In this document: piece by piece, positions 17,009 to 25,646 of the stretch
Position numbering within the stretch: position 1 is the first letter of the stretch
Layout: each line of letters starts with the position of its first letter
Origin: Hyphomonas atlantica corrig.
Lineage (GTDB): Bacteria; Pseudomonadota; Alphaproteobacteria; Caulobacterales; Hyphomonadaceae
Reading direction: 5' to 3'
Assembly: GCF_000682715.1 (NCBI RefSeq)
Contig: NZ_AWFH01000045.1
Span: forward strand, 62,001 to 126,000
DNA length: 64,000 nt
The notes under the pieces: generated by a model
The model's input: only the letters and a program-made list of their open reading frames with translations
Told to the model about the DNA's origin: nothing
Databases searched by the model: none
Made by a program: the position numbers and the translations under genes

Positions 17009-20000
17009 AATTCTTCTTCCGGAATGGGTGGCAGCTCTGACGGAATAGGCTCATCATCTGGACGCGCCTGAGCTTCAGGGATCTCTGTATCCGCCGGGTT
17101 TTCAAAGATCCGGCGGATAACGCCTGGTGCGAGCGCAGAAAGCGGATTCACCGATACATTCGCCTTTTCCAGACTTCCGCGCACACTGTAGGTCAGCGAG
17201 AACACGCCCTCACCATCCCGTCCAACGACCAGGTCACCGATAATAGGAATTCCTCCGAGCGCTGAGTTCATCCCAAAACTCGGAACCAATACACCATCGA
17301 CACTTATATCGCTGTCGGCGTTGAGATACCCGTTCACAGTCAACCCCAGCGCTGGCCCTTGAGCCTTTCCACCCGTTACGACATAGCGGTCCCCCGCAAC
17401 CGTCAACGGAATATCGATCCGGGAGAACAGCACGCCATCACCACCCAGCGTGTCTGCCAATCCACGGAGCGAAGCGAGGGAAAGTATCTGCGTAAGAAAT
17501 GGAGCGTTTCTCAATCGGCCATCCGTGATGACAATATCAAATTGTGACGGTGATCCGTCGCGGGCCAATGTGCCCTGAAGATCAAGACGACCGCTTTCCA
17601 GAAAATCGAGATCTAGAAACGCGCTGGCAATAAAGCCTGCGTCGCTGCTGATCACCCGAATCTTCGTTCCTTCCGGCGATGACCCATCAAGATCAATATC
17701 AAATGCAGAGCCATCGTCGGTGTTGCCAGTTGCAGACAGCTTCTGCATTCCGTTCACAGTGGAATTCCAAGTGACATCTGCATTCCGCACAAACAGCCCG
17801 CCGCCCATGGCAAGCGTATCCACATCAGCCGTCACATTGAGAGGCGTACCGTTCGACTCGTTCGCACTTCCCAGCGCGCCGATTCCGGGAAGCGCACCTG
17901 ACAAATCGAGATAGCTACCTACAAGTGCCACTTCGAGATTGTCATTCTCATCGCGTGTGATTTGTCCGTTCACATCCGCCGTATCAGCAAGATAGGCGCG
18001 GCGTAGATCCGCGGATACCAACCGCGAATCCGGTCCCAGGGTGAATTGACCATCAAGATAGGCATCATCACTGCGGAACAGCACGTCAGATGAAAAGCCA
18101 TCACCTTCACGCTCGTAATGGACTGAGACTTTACCGTCTTGCCCTGCCCGCTTGACCCAGCCGATTTCCGACAAGTCCAATCGCGCCTCAGTCAAATCCA
18201 TCGCGACATTGGCAACCGAGACTTCTTCGCCATCGATTGTGGCCTGTATCTCCGCTGGCACTTCACCTGACAAGTAAGCGCGGCCGGGCAGACCAAATCG
18301 ATTGAGTACGTCCGGGGACACAATTGCCGTGGCAGACAAAGCAGAAGGCGCATCGCCATCGGTAAAGCCGTCTCGCCATGTAAACTGAACAGGTGCCGGC
18401 CCCAGGTCACCAAACCCGGAAATCGTCATTCCCTCCTGGTCCACCTTGATCTCGGCCGTTGCCTTGGACAGATCCAGCCCAAGCGCCGCACCCTTCAGCC
18501 CGCCATCTGACAGGGTTCCGATCGCGGTGTAGCGCACGTCTTCATCCGGAACATTGTCGAGTGCCGGACGGAACAATTCAAAAGTCGCCTCAGCTTTCCC
18601 ACTTACTCGAGATTGTTCAAAATCCAGTTCCAATCGGGATTCGTTGAGAGTCTTGATTACAAGGTCTGCCGGGCCGTGACCTCTTGCAAATACCCTGAAA
18701 TCCTCCCCCTTCGGATTAAAAGCAGGGAAATCCACAAGACCTTCATCGACGTTCCAACCGCCATAGTCAGCACGATCAACAATGACGCGGAAGCTGTTCC
18801 CGGTCAGTCGTCCCGTACCTACGGCATTTTCGGCGGCAGGCAGATCGTCCAGGAACTTCACGTTGGCGGAGTTGATATCGAAGGTGAGATTCAAATCCTC
18901 GTCTCTCAGATATCCCTGTTCGAAGCTGTCCCGCTTCAGCGTCAGCTGCGCCTCAAGATTCGTCACGTCGGTGTTGGTGATGCGCTTGTCGGTGAAAGAG
19001 CGAGCGCCTGTACCAAGTGTTACTGGCCAGAAAGCCAGAACAGACTCTTTCGCCACACTACCTTCCGTTTCAAGCTCGATCGTGCCGACGAAGGGAGGCT
19101 CCATGCCCTCGCGATCTGCAAGCAAGGCAACATCCAATAGAAAATTGAACCGGGTATCATTTGTCTTGAAACTGAGCTTCGTATTCTTGAAAGCCCGCCC
19201 GGTAAAATCGGCGACACCCAGCATATTAAGGTCAGCCAGCGACACTGGCGCAGCAAGTGTTGGCGTGATGTCGAGAGCAAGCCTGTCACTGGCCAGAGTG
19301 AAAGCGCGATCTCCCACGCTTTTGAGAGCATCTGACACCGTAATATCGAGTTCCCCCGAAACAGGTCCGAATTTTGACGATACCCAATCGATCCTCAGTT
19401 TGTCTTCCGTTGCAAGGTATGCGACCTCAAGATCGAGATCCGACACCTCAAGCCCGTCATCACCGAAGGGGAGTTCACCTCCCTCGAGCGTCGCAAGCAA
19501 TTTGATCTCCTCGACACCATTAAGGGAGGATGTGTCGAATTCGAGCGTAATGTCGGCTGGTACGCCTGCCAGTGTTTCACTTTCAGCTCCGAAGCGGGCT
19601 GCCAGATCTGCGAGCGACCATTCTGCAACTGCAACCGATGCATTCATGCGGGCGTTCATTTCGGAGGTCTCGACATCAATTGCGATGCCACCGGGCAGCC
19701 CGGTCCCAACACCGCTGCCAGAAATCGCCAGTGACAGTCCGTCCTCTTCCGACAACAAGGCACCGCGCGAATCTGCGAGCTTGAACATTTGCGCGCCATC
19801 AGCACCAACGACCCGCATTTCGAATTGGTCGAATGAAAGCCGCTCTAGACTGAAATCCTGCTGGGCTTCACCAAGAGCTGTCAGGACCATAGGCAGCACG
19901 GTGTTGATCCGTTCGAGCCACTCGCTCGGATTCTGAGGCATTTGCCCAACGGGGATTTCCGGAAGCGGATCACCGGCAATGTGCCAAATGCCGTCTGTGG

Positions 20001-20385
20001 ATTGCCGAACATCGATCCAGCCGTCTCGCAAATCGAGACCCAGTACTTCAACGTCACCAAGCACAAGAGCCGAGCCTGCAAGTACGATGCGCGCGCTATC
20101 CGCCTCGGCTGACACATTGCCCTGATCGTCAAGCAGACGAATATCATAGCCCGTCACGAGCACACGTCGGTCTTCGGCAGACCACTCCAGGTAAACATCA
20201 TCCACGGTCACTGGCCGACCATTGCGCGAATTGCTCAATCCGCGTTCGATGTCGTCTCGGAACATTTCCAGCTCAATGGGGCCACTCGATAAACGAAACA
20301 CCAGCAACGCTGCCAGAAGCAGGACGACCAGAATCAATCCACCCAGTATCTCTAGTATGATAAGCGCGGCTGGCTGACGGACCAA
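17005..20385 (-). CDS. AsmA/YhdP-like inner-membrane protein (DUF3971)
   Basis: A 1126-residue protein with one N-terminal membrane helix (about residues 8-28) and a very long periplasmic beta-rich region. The block after the helix (SSGPIELEMFRDDIERGLS, then DVYLEWSAEDR) matches DUF3971, and the C-terminal part (ILSLASLRGLADTLGGDGV, FSRIDIPLTVAGDRYVVTGG) is the AsmA-like domain. Members such as YhdP and TamB form bridge-like tubes thought to move phospholipids to the outer membrane. The C-terminus is acidic and Pro-rich. Divergent from bcp, convergent with tyrS. Confidence 0.9.
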   Translation of the reverse strand: MVRQPAALIILEILGGLILVVLLLAALLVFRLSSGPIELEMFRDDIERGLSNSRNGRPVTVDDVYLEWSAEDRRVLVTGYDIRLLDDQGNVSAEADSARIVLAGSALVLGDVEVLGLDLRDGWIDVRQSTDGIWHIAGDPLPEIPVGQMPQNPSEWLERINTVLPMVLTALGEAQQDFSLERLSFDQFEMRVVGADGAQMFKLADSRGALLSEEDGLSLAISGSGVGTGLPGGIAIDVETSEMNARMNASVAVAEWSLADLAARFGAESETLAGVPADITLEFDTSSLNGVEEIKLLATLEGGELPFGDDGLEVSDLDLEVAYLATEDKLRIDWVSSKFGPVSGELDITVSDALKSVGDRAFTLASDRLALDITPTLAAPVSLADLNMLGVADFTGRAFKNTKLSFKTNDTRFNFLLDVALLADREGMEPPFVGTIELETEGSVAKESVLAFWPVTLGTGARSFTDKRITNTDVTNLEAQLTLKRDSFEQGYLRDEDLNLTFDINSANVKFLDDLPAAENAVGTGRLTGNSFRVIVDRADYGGWNVDEGLVDFPAFNPKGEDFRVFARGHGPADLVIKTLNESRLELDFEQSRVSGKAEATFELFRPALDNVPDEDVRYTAIGTLSDGGLKGAALGLDLSKATAEIKVDQEGMTISGFGDLGPAPVQFTWRDGFTDGDAPSALSATAIVSPDVLNRFGLPGRAYLSGEVPAEIQATIDGEEVSVANVAMDLTEARLDLSEIGWVKRAGQDGKVSVHYEREGDGFSSDVLFRSDDAYLDGQFTLGPDSRLVSADLRRAYLADTADVNGQITRDENDNLEVALVGSYLDLSGALPGIGALGSANESNGTPLNVTADVDTLAMGGGLFVRNADVTWNSTVNGMQKLSATGNTDDGSAFDIDLDGSSPEGTKIRVISSDAGFIASAFLDLDFLESGRLDLQGTLARDGSPSQFDIVITDGRLRNAPFLTQILSLASLRGLADTLGGDGVLFSRIDIPLTVAGDRYVVTGGKAQGPALGLTVNGYLNADSDISVDGVLVPSFGMNSALGGIPIIGDLVVGRDGEGVFSLTYSVRGSLEKANVSVNPLSALAPGVIRRIFENPADTEIPEAQARPDDEPIPSELPPIPEEEF

Positions 20386-20468
20386 TTCGAAGACTCCGGA
20401 AATCGGCTAAAAATTACGTTCCATAATGATATATGCACACGAAGGCGCCCGCACCATAGGAGGAATAC

Positions 20469-20933
20469 ATGGCGAATCCATTGCAGGCCGGAGACAAGGC
20501 TCCGAATTTTTCGATGCCGTCCACAGAAGGCGACATCAGCCTGAAAGACTTTGAGGGCAGCTATCTGGTCCTCTACTTCTATCCGCGGGACAACACACCC
20601 GGCTGCACCACAGAAGCGAAGGACTTCACTGCACTGGTAGACGAGTTCGGCGCACGTAATGCAAAAATTGTCGGCGTGTCGCGCGACTCCATGACCAAGC
20701 ACGAGAACTTCAAGGCCAAGCAGGACCTGAGAGTCATTCTTGCGAGCGATGAGGACGGCAAGACGACCGAATCCTACGGCACCTGGGTCGAGAAGAACAT
20801 GTATGGCAAAACCCATATGGGAGTCGCCCGCGAGACCTTCTTGATAGATCCAACCGGCAAGATCATTAAACTTTGGAAAAAAGTGCGGGTGAAAGGCCAC
20901 GCGCAGGAGGTTCTGGAGGCGCTTCCAGAGTAA
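20469..20933 (+). CDS. bcp: Thioredoxin-dependent peroxiredoxin Bcp
   Basis: Reduces hydrogen peroxide and organic peroxides in the cytosol. The 154 residues contain the Bcp/PrxQ motif FYPRDNTPGCTTEAKDF with the peroxidatic C46. It is the only cysteine in the protein, so there is no internal resolving cysteine and this is a 1-Cys form that needs an external thiol. ATG at 20469 with AGGAGGA directly upstream. Divergent from the AsmA-like gene. Confidence 0.95.
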   Translation: MANPLQAGDKAPNFSMPSTEGDISLKDFEGSYLVLYFYPRDNTPGCTTEAKDFTALVDEFGARNAKIVGVSRDSMTKHENFKAKQDLRVILASDEDGKTTESYGTWVEKNMYGKTHMGVARETFLIDPTGKIIKLWKKVRVKGHAQEVLEALPE

Positions 20934-20977
20934 ACAAAACCTTTGCATGACAAGGTTTAAGGCACTCGCCCCAATGA

Positions 20978-20992
20978 TTAACGAGAGATTTA
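20978..20992 (+). promoter_or_regulatory. CtrA-box-like site upstream of the lmdC-bacA operon
   Basis: TTAA, seven bases, then TTTA: one mismatch from the CtrA consensus TTAA-N7-TTAA. It lies about 146 bases before the M23 peptidase start. CtrA is the cell-cycle regulator of Caulobacterales and relatives, and a polarity or shape operon would be a sensible target. One site with a mismatch is weak evidence. Confidence 0.3.
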
Positions 20993-21137
20993 CCCTAATA
21001 CGCGAATAATATCATGAATTATGCTGGCAGGGGGTTTCGTCCCTTTGCGTTTTCGGTATTTATAAATCTACGGGTTTGGGAACTTACTGTAGGTGTGGTT
21101 GCAGTAGGCGGTGTGATTCCAGCGACGGGTGGCGTGA

Positions 21138-22364
21138 ATGGCGAAATGGAGTGCGAATCTCAAAGCGACGTTTGATCGCGCATTTCCCGAACGGCAAATA
21201 TATCATCGTAGTGGCGGCACGGTTCGCTACATTTCCATTTCTCCCTGGCAGCAAGCGATTTTTGCAATTGGCGCAACTGCGCTTGCTGGCTGGACAATTT
21301 TCCTGACCGGCTCGTTTGCTCTAGGCGGCTCGACAACGTCGATCGCCGGCAACTCGGACGATCGTGAACTCGCCAAATATGAGCGCTGGGTTCAGGACTT
21401 GCGGGCGAAAGACGCGCTTTCCCGGTCACTGCTTGAAGAACGCACCGACGCGTTCCAGCGCGAGACGGCTGAGTGGGAAGATCGCCAGAAAGCACTCGAA
21501 GAATTGTTCGAACAGCTAAAGGGCGATGAGGACCTGGAAGTCTCGGCCCTCAAGGGCGACGGCGCTGATCTCTTGGTTCAGGCCTCAATCGAAGAAGCTG
21601 ACGATCGGCAATCACGCGACAGCTTCCGGATGACGGCGACGCTTGATGCCAGCGGCAATCGCGTCAGCGTGAAGAAACTGAAATATAATCAGGAACGGAT
21701 GCTTGATGAGGCGGAAGACCTAGCCATTGAACGAGCCGAACGTGCCCGCAGCGTCATTCAGCTGACCACGATTGGCAGCGACCGCATCATGGAAAGTGCT
21801 GAGATGGGCGGCCCGCTCGTCTCTCTGGCTAACCTGACCGCAGGTGACGGCAGCGTCCTGTCGCAGCAAGATATCAATTTCTACAATCGGCTGACCGAAA
21901 CACAGGCTCGTGTCGCCGAAATGCAGTACTACGAACAAATCGTGGAAAGCCTACCTCTGGGCCCGCCTGTCGGCGTTCCCTTCCGTCACACAAGTCCGTA
22001 CGGAATCCGGGTAGATCCTTTCTTCAAACGCCCGCGCTGGCACAATGGTATTGATGTCGCCGCTTATGGTGGGGCTCCCATCGTGGCATCAGGTCCGGGC
22101 ACTGTAAGCTTCGCCGGTGCCCGTTCGGGGTATGGACGAATTGTCGAGATTGACCATGGATACGGCTTCAAGTCCCGTTATGGTCACTTGCGGTCGATTT
22201 CCGTGTCCAAGGGTGATACGGTTAAAGCGGGCGATCTTGTGGGGAAGATGGGCACAACCGGAAGAAGTACCGGATATCACCTCCATTTCGAGGTGCTGTT
22301 CAACGGTAAAGCATATGATCCAGTAAAGTTTTTGAAAGCAGGCCGCCATGTTCACGAAGAATAA
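21138..22364 (+). CDS. lmdC: M23 (LytM) peptidoglycan endopeptidase, LmdC-like
   Basis: A 408-residue bitopic protein: short cytosolic tail, one membrane helix (about residues 42-64, QQAIFAIGATALAGWTIFL), a long periplasmic helical region rich in Glu/Arg (about 75-265, DUF5930-like), and a C-terminal LytM domain. The zinc ligands are intact: H302 and D306 in HNGIDVA, and H381-L-H383 in YHLHFEV, so it should be an active endopeptidase. The bactofilin gene overlaps its end by 17 bases. In Hyphomonas neptunium the equivalent pair LmdC-BacA directs local wall remodelling for stalk growth; the cytosolic tail is the bactofilin contact there. Confidence 0.88.
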   Translation: MAKWSANLKATFDRAFPERQIYHRSGGTVRYISISPWQQAIFAIGATALAGWTIFLTGSFALGGSTTSIAGNSDDRELAKYERWVQDLRAKDALSRSLLEERTDAFQRETAEWEDRQKALEELFEQLKGDEDLEVSALKGDGADLLVQASIEEADDRQSRDSFRMTATLDASGNRVSVKKLKYNQERMLDEAEDLAIERAERARSVIQLTTIGSDRIMESAEMGGPLVSLANLTAGDGSVLSQQDINFYNRLTETQARVAEMQYYEQIVESLPLGPPVGVPFRHTSPYGIRVDPFFKRPRWHNGIDVAAYGGAPIVASGPGTVSFAGARSGYGRIVEIDHGYGFKSRYGHLRSISVSKGDTVKAGDLVGKMGTTGRSTGYHLHFEVLFNGKAYDPVKFLKAGRHVHEE

Positions 22365-22878
22365 CAAATCCAGTGACACCCCCACTCCAATTGAACAAAC
22401 GAAAGTTGCTCCTGCTCAGGATGCCATTCGCGGAGCGTCCTCCAAGCCAGCCGCTCGCGCCGCATCGATCATCTGTGCAGACATGAAGATCAATGGATCT
22501 GTAACGTCCGAGGGCGCACTGCAGATCGACGGCACGGTGGACGGAGACGTATCCGCTACTGACATCACCATCGGTGCCAGTGGCCACATTACCGGTGAAG
22601 TGAAGGCCGAAGTTGTTCGCGTCAAAGGACGCATCAAGGGTTCGATCCGCGCCCGCAAGGTGGAGCTTGAAACCGGTGCTCACGTCAAAGGCGACATCGT
22701 GCATTCTTCGCTTCAGATCCAGTCGAACGCCGTATTTGAAGGCCAAGTGAAGCACGCGGAAGATCCGCTGAAAGACACTGCCCCAAAGGCGGCAGCGAGC
22801 GTTTCCAACGAGTCAAAGCAGCCTCTGGCCTCTCAAGGCCCGTCTGCCTCATACGGAATTTCCCCGACAGCGTCCTGA
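22348..22878 (+). CDS. bacA: Bactofilin
   Basis: A 176-residue bactofilin (DUF583), a cytoskeletal protein that self-assembles into nucleotide-free filaments on the membrane. It has a short disordered N-terminal tail, a central right-handed beta-helix built from repeats such as MKINGSVTSEGALQIDGTVD, IGASGHITGEVKAEVV and GRIKGSIRARKVEL (about residues 43-135), and a Pro/Ser-rich C-terminal tail. Translation is coupled to the M23 peptidase gene by a 17-base overlap. A strong terminator follows 32 bases after the stop. The pair forms a compact cell-shape operon. Confidence 0.95.
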   Translation: MFTKNNKSSDTPTPIEQTKVAPAQDAIRGASSKPAARAASIICADMKINGSVTSEGALQIDGTVDGDVSATDITIGASGHITGEVKAEVVRVKGRIKGSIRARKVELETGAHVKGDIVHSSLQIQSNAVFEGQVKHAEDPLKDTAPKAAASVSNESKQPLASQGPSASYGISPTAS

Positions 22879-22909
22879 TACCGCTGACGATATTATCAGA
22901 CACAATAAA

Positions 22910-22936
22910 GGCCGCTCCTATCCGGGGCGGCCTTTT
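22910..22936 (+). terminator. Rho-independent terminator of the lmdC-bacA operon
   Basis: GGCCGCTCC (22910-22918) pairs with GGGGCGGCC (22924-22932), with one G-U pair, followed by TTTT. It stands directly after the bactofilin gene. Confidence 0.85.
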
Positions 22937-22956
22937 GCAATTGGATCTGATAACTT

Positions 22957-23427
22957 TCAGGGAGCAGCTTTGCGAACCATCGCAGTCGTCATCTTGGCGC
23001 CATCAACAATGATCGTGTCGCCGCCGTGGATAGTCTCGCCTTCGATGGCTTCTGCGCGCCACACTGTATCCCCAACACTGATCTGACCGGTGCCCGACAC
23101 AAAGTCTCCGACGGCGAGCCCACGCTCACCCACAAGGGCTTGCATGCGCCGATTCAGGGTTGGGTGTTCTGGCGAGCTCTTTCGCACACCAGACAGAACG
23201 GTTCGGCCGAAAACCACGAGCGCTGTCGATGCCACGCCAAACACGATCATCTGACCCTGCCAGACCGTCCAGGCATCTGGAGCGAAGTAGGCAAATCCAG
23301 CGGTCAACCACGCGGCAATGGCGACCATTAGCAGGTCAAAAGTACCGCTCATCATCTCGATGCCAAACAGGATCAGACCGAGTGCCAACCAGTGCCAGAA
23401 TGTGAGTTCAGAAAAAACCTGTTCCAT
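22957..23427 (-). CDS. NfeD-like membrane protein
   Basis: A 156-residue short-form NfeD protein. Two or three membrane helices lie in the first 80 residues (FWHWLALGLILFGIEMMSG, LLMVAIAAWLTAGFAYF, GQMIVFGVASTALVVFG), followed by an OB-fold domain (LVGERGLAVGDFVSGTGQIS, TVWRAEAIEGETI). NfeD proteins pair with SPFH proteins in membrane microdomains. The SPFH gene lies 4 bases upstream in the same direction, supporting that partnership. Confidence 0.93.
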   Translation of the reverse strand: MEQVFSELTFWHWLALGLILFGIEMMSGTFDLLMVAIAAWLTAGFAYFAPDAWTVWQGQMIVFGVASTALVVFGRTVLSGVRKSSPEHPTLNRRMQALVGERGLAVGDFVSGTGQISVGDTVWRAEAIEGETIHGGDTIIVDGAKMTTAMVRKAAP

Positions 23428-23431
23428 CTGA

Positions 23432-24343
23432 TCAGCTTCCTTTCTTGTCGGTCAGCCCCTTGATGCCCTCAATGGTGCCGATGATGCTCGAGAATTCTGC
23501 CGGAATGATGACCGTCTTCTGCTGCTCGGACGAAGCCAATTTGGAGAAGGCATCGACATATGCCTGGCCGAGGAAGTAGTTGATCGCGTTCACGTCACCG
23601 GCGGCAATCGCTTCGCTGACCAATGTGGTAGCCTTGGCTTCGGCCTCGGCTTCGCGCTCGCGGGCCTCAGCGTCGCGGAACGCAGCTTCACGGCGGCCTT
23701 CAGCTTCCAAAATTTGGGCCTGCTTCTGACCTTCGGCTTTCAGAATTGCAGACTGCTTGTCGCCCTCAGCTGTCAGAATCTCAGCACGCTTCAACCGCTC
23801 AGCCTTCATCTGGCGCGCCATGGCCTCTGTGATGTCGGCCGGCGGGCTGAGATCGGCAATCTCGATCCGCGTGACCTTTACACCCCATGGATTGGTGGCC
23901 GCATCGATCACGGTCAATAGGCGGGCGTTGATGTCGTCGCGATTGGACAGGACTTCGTCGAGGTCCATCGAGCCTACCACGGTCCGGATATTGGTCAGGG
24001 CGAGGTTCGTGATGGCGTGGTGGAGATTGTTGACCTCATAGGCGGCCGCCACAGCGTCCACTACCTGGATGAAGACAACAGCGTCGCAGGACACCATCGC
24101 GTTGTCCTTAGTGATGACTTCCTGCTGCGGAACATCCAACACGGTCTCCATCATGTTCATTTTCCGACCGACCCGGTCGAAGAAGGGAGTGATGATCGAC
24201 ATGCCTGGATTGAGCGTGCGCGTGTATCGCCCAAACCGCTCAACGGTATAATTGTAGCCCTGCGGCACGAATTTGAACGCGGACGTCAGACCAATCAAAC
24301 CGACAACCGCGATCAAAATGACGACAGCAAAAAACGGATCCAT
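23432..24343 (-). CDS. SPFH/stomatin-like membrane protein (QmcA type)
   Basis: A 303-residue prohibitin-fold protein. The N-terminal hairpin or single helix (residues 3-19) is followed by FVPQGYNYTVERFGRYTRTL and the SPFH domain, then a coiled coil rich in Ala/Glu/Lys (about residues 180-240, with repeats like AEGDKQSAILKAEGQKQA). Such proteins form large membrane cages and recruit proteases or lipid enzymes. It sits 4 bases ahead of the NfeD gene, the usual operon. Specific function unknown. Confidence 0.93.
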   Translation of the reverse strand: MDPFFAVVILIAVVGLIGLTSAFKFVPQGYNYTVERFGRYTRTLNPGMSIITPFFDRVGRKMNMMETVLDVPQQEVITKDNAMVSCDAVVFIQVVDAVAAAYEVNNLHHAITNLALTNIRTVVGSMDLDEVLSNRDDINARLLTVIDAATNPWGVKVTRIEIADLSPPADITEAMARQMKAERLKRAEILTAEGDKQSAILKAEGQKQAQILEAEGRREAAFRDAEAREREAEAEAKATTLVSEAIAAGDVNAINYFLGQAYVDAFSKLASSEQQKTVIIPAEFSSIIGTIEGIKGLTDKKGS

Positions 24344-24413
24344 GTATTCCTCTCCTTCTGTTACCCAGAATTAATGTGGGAGAGGTTTTCCGTTTTTCAA
24401 TAATACTTTAATG

Positions 24414-24449
24414 AAAAACGGCGCGCCCAGCCCCACCAGACGCGCCGTT
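24414..24449 (-). terminator. Rho-independent terminator of the Prx5-type gene
   Basis: AACGGCGCG (24417-24425) and CGCGCCGTT (24441-24449) form a perfect 9-base stem. Read on the minus strand it is followed by five T residues. It lies 35 bases after the peroxiredoxin stop codon. Confidence 0.85.
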
Positions 24450-24483
24450 CATCTCACGATTTGCTTAAAAAAGCTTGTCGGGA

Positions 24484-24966
24484 TTAAAGCTGATTAAGCA
24501 TGTAATCCGCGCTTGATACTTTGAATTCTCCGCCGTCTTCGACATTCAGCTCAGATACGGTACCGTCCTTGACGATCATGGAATAACGCTGCGAGCGCTG
24601 CCCCATTCCAAAACCGCTTGCATCCAGCTCCAGGCCGATTGCCTTTGCAAATGCACCATTGCCATCGGCGAGCATGCGTACGGTTTCGCCAGCGCCGGCA
24701 TCCTTGCCCCATGCGCCCATGACGAAGACATCATTGACGGATGTACAAATGATCTCGTCCACGCCTTTCGCCTTCAGGTCACCGGACTTGTCCACGAAAC
24801 CCGGCAGGTGACGTGCGGAACATGTCGGCGTGTAGGCGCCAGGAACGGCAAACAGCGCAACAGTCTTCCCGCCGAAAACTTGCTCGGTCGTACGCGGTTG
24901 CGGCCCATCGGCGGTCATTTCCATGAAGGTTGCTTCGGGAAGCTTGTCTCCGACTTGAATGCTCAT
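24484..24966 (-). CDS. Peroxiredoxin, Prx5 type
   Basis: A 160-residue Prx5-family peroxiredoxin that reduces peroxides with glutaredoxin or thioredoxin. The peroxidatic cysteine is C49 in VPGAYTPTCSARHLPGF; a second cysteine occurs in EIICTSVND about 25 residues later. Other family features are DVFVMGAWGK and the RSQRYSMIVKDG segment. ATG at 24966 follows an AGGAGAAC ribosome-binding site. It is monocistronic, with its own terminator. Confidence 0.94.
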   Translation of the reverse strand: MSIQVGDKLPEATFMEMTADGPQPRTTEQVFGGKTVALFAVPGAYTPTCSARHLPGFVDKSGDLKAKGVDEIICTSVNDVFVMGAWGKDAGAGETVRMLADGNGAFAKAIGLELDASGFGMGQRSQRYSMIVKDGTVSELNVEDGGEFKVSSADYMLNQL

Positions 24967-25085
24967 CAGCTGTTCTCCTTGATGCTGTCCTGCTCAGATA
25001 GAACGTCAAAGGTGCGGCTACAAGCGTGGCATCCCTTGCCAAAGCGCATCATTTCCCTCAGCCTTGGGGACGAAAGGAAATCGTG

Positions 25086-25646
25086 ATGGACACCGACCTG
25101 ACCGGAAAGCTGTTGATCGCCCTACCCGGCATTGGCGATCCGCGTTTCTCACGATCGGTTATTCTCGTCTGTGCCCACTCACCTGAGTTTGCGATGGGCA
25201 TCGTCCTGAACAAACCCATGACGGGACTCACGTTGCCTCAACTTCTGGAGCAGCTCGACATCCCGTTGGAAATCGACATTCCTGATGAACTGGTGCTGGA
25301 TGGTGGCCCAGTGAGCAGCGATCGAGGTTTCGTGCTGCATACGGATGATGTGATCAGCGAAGGCGCGACGCTCGAAATTGATGGCGAGTTCTGCATGACG
25401 GCGACGCGAGATATATTACTCGCGATGGGCACGCGACGTGGCCCGCGGCGCTCCGTGCTTGCGCTCGGCTATTCAGGCTGGGGTGCTGGCCAGCTGGAAT
25501 ACGAACTCGCCGAAAATGCCTGGCTGGTGGGTACGCCTAATGCGGAGCTTGTTTTCGGTGAGAGCCATGATGGGAAATGGGACGCCGCGCTAAACGAACT
25601 CGGGATCGACAGCGGACGCCTTCAGATCCATCCCGGAACGGCCTGA
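25086..25646 (+). CDS. YqgE/AlgH family protein
   Basis: A 186-residue AlgH-like protein (DUF179). Typical features are the N-terminus LTGKLLIALPGIGDPRFSRS, the MGIVLNKPMTGLTL segment, VLDGGPVSSDRGFVLH and the SGWGAGQLEYELAENAWL block. The biochemical role of the family is unsettled; it has been linked to alginate regulation and to redox control. ATG at 25086 after AAGGAAA is preferred over an upstream in-frame codon at 25026. It abuts the convergent EAL gene with no gap. Confidence 0.92.
   Translation: MDTDLTGKLLIALPGIGDPRFSRSVILVCAHSPEFAMGIVLNKPMTGLTLPQLLEQLDIPLEIDIPDELVLDGGPVSSDRGFVLHTDDVISEGATLEIDGEFCMTATRDILLAMGTRRGPRRSVLALGYSGWGAGQLEYELAENAWLVGTPNAELVFGESHDGKWDAALNELGIDSGRLQIHPGTA

Noticed and set aside
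20937-20958. Inverted repeat AAACCTT/AAGGTTT just after bcp
   Set aside because: The stem is AT-rich and has no T-run, so it is too weak to call a terminator, and nothing else supports it as an operator.
21014-21175. 53-residue frame overlapping the start of the M23 peptidase gene
   Set aside because: No ribosome-binding site precedes it and its end runs out of frame into lmdC; probably chance.
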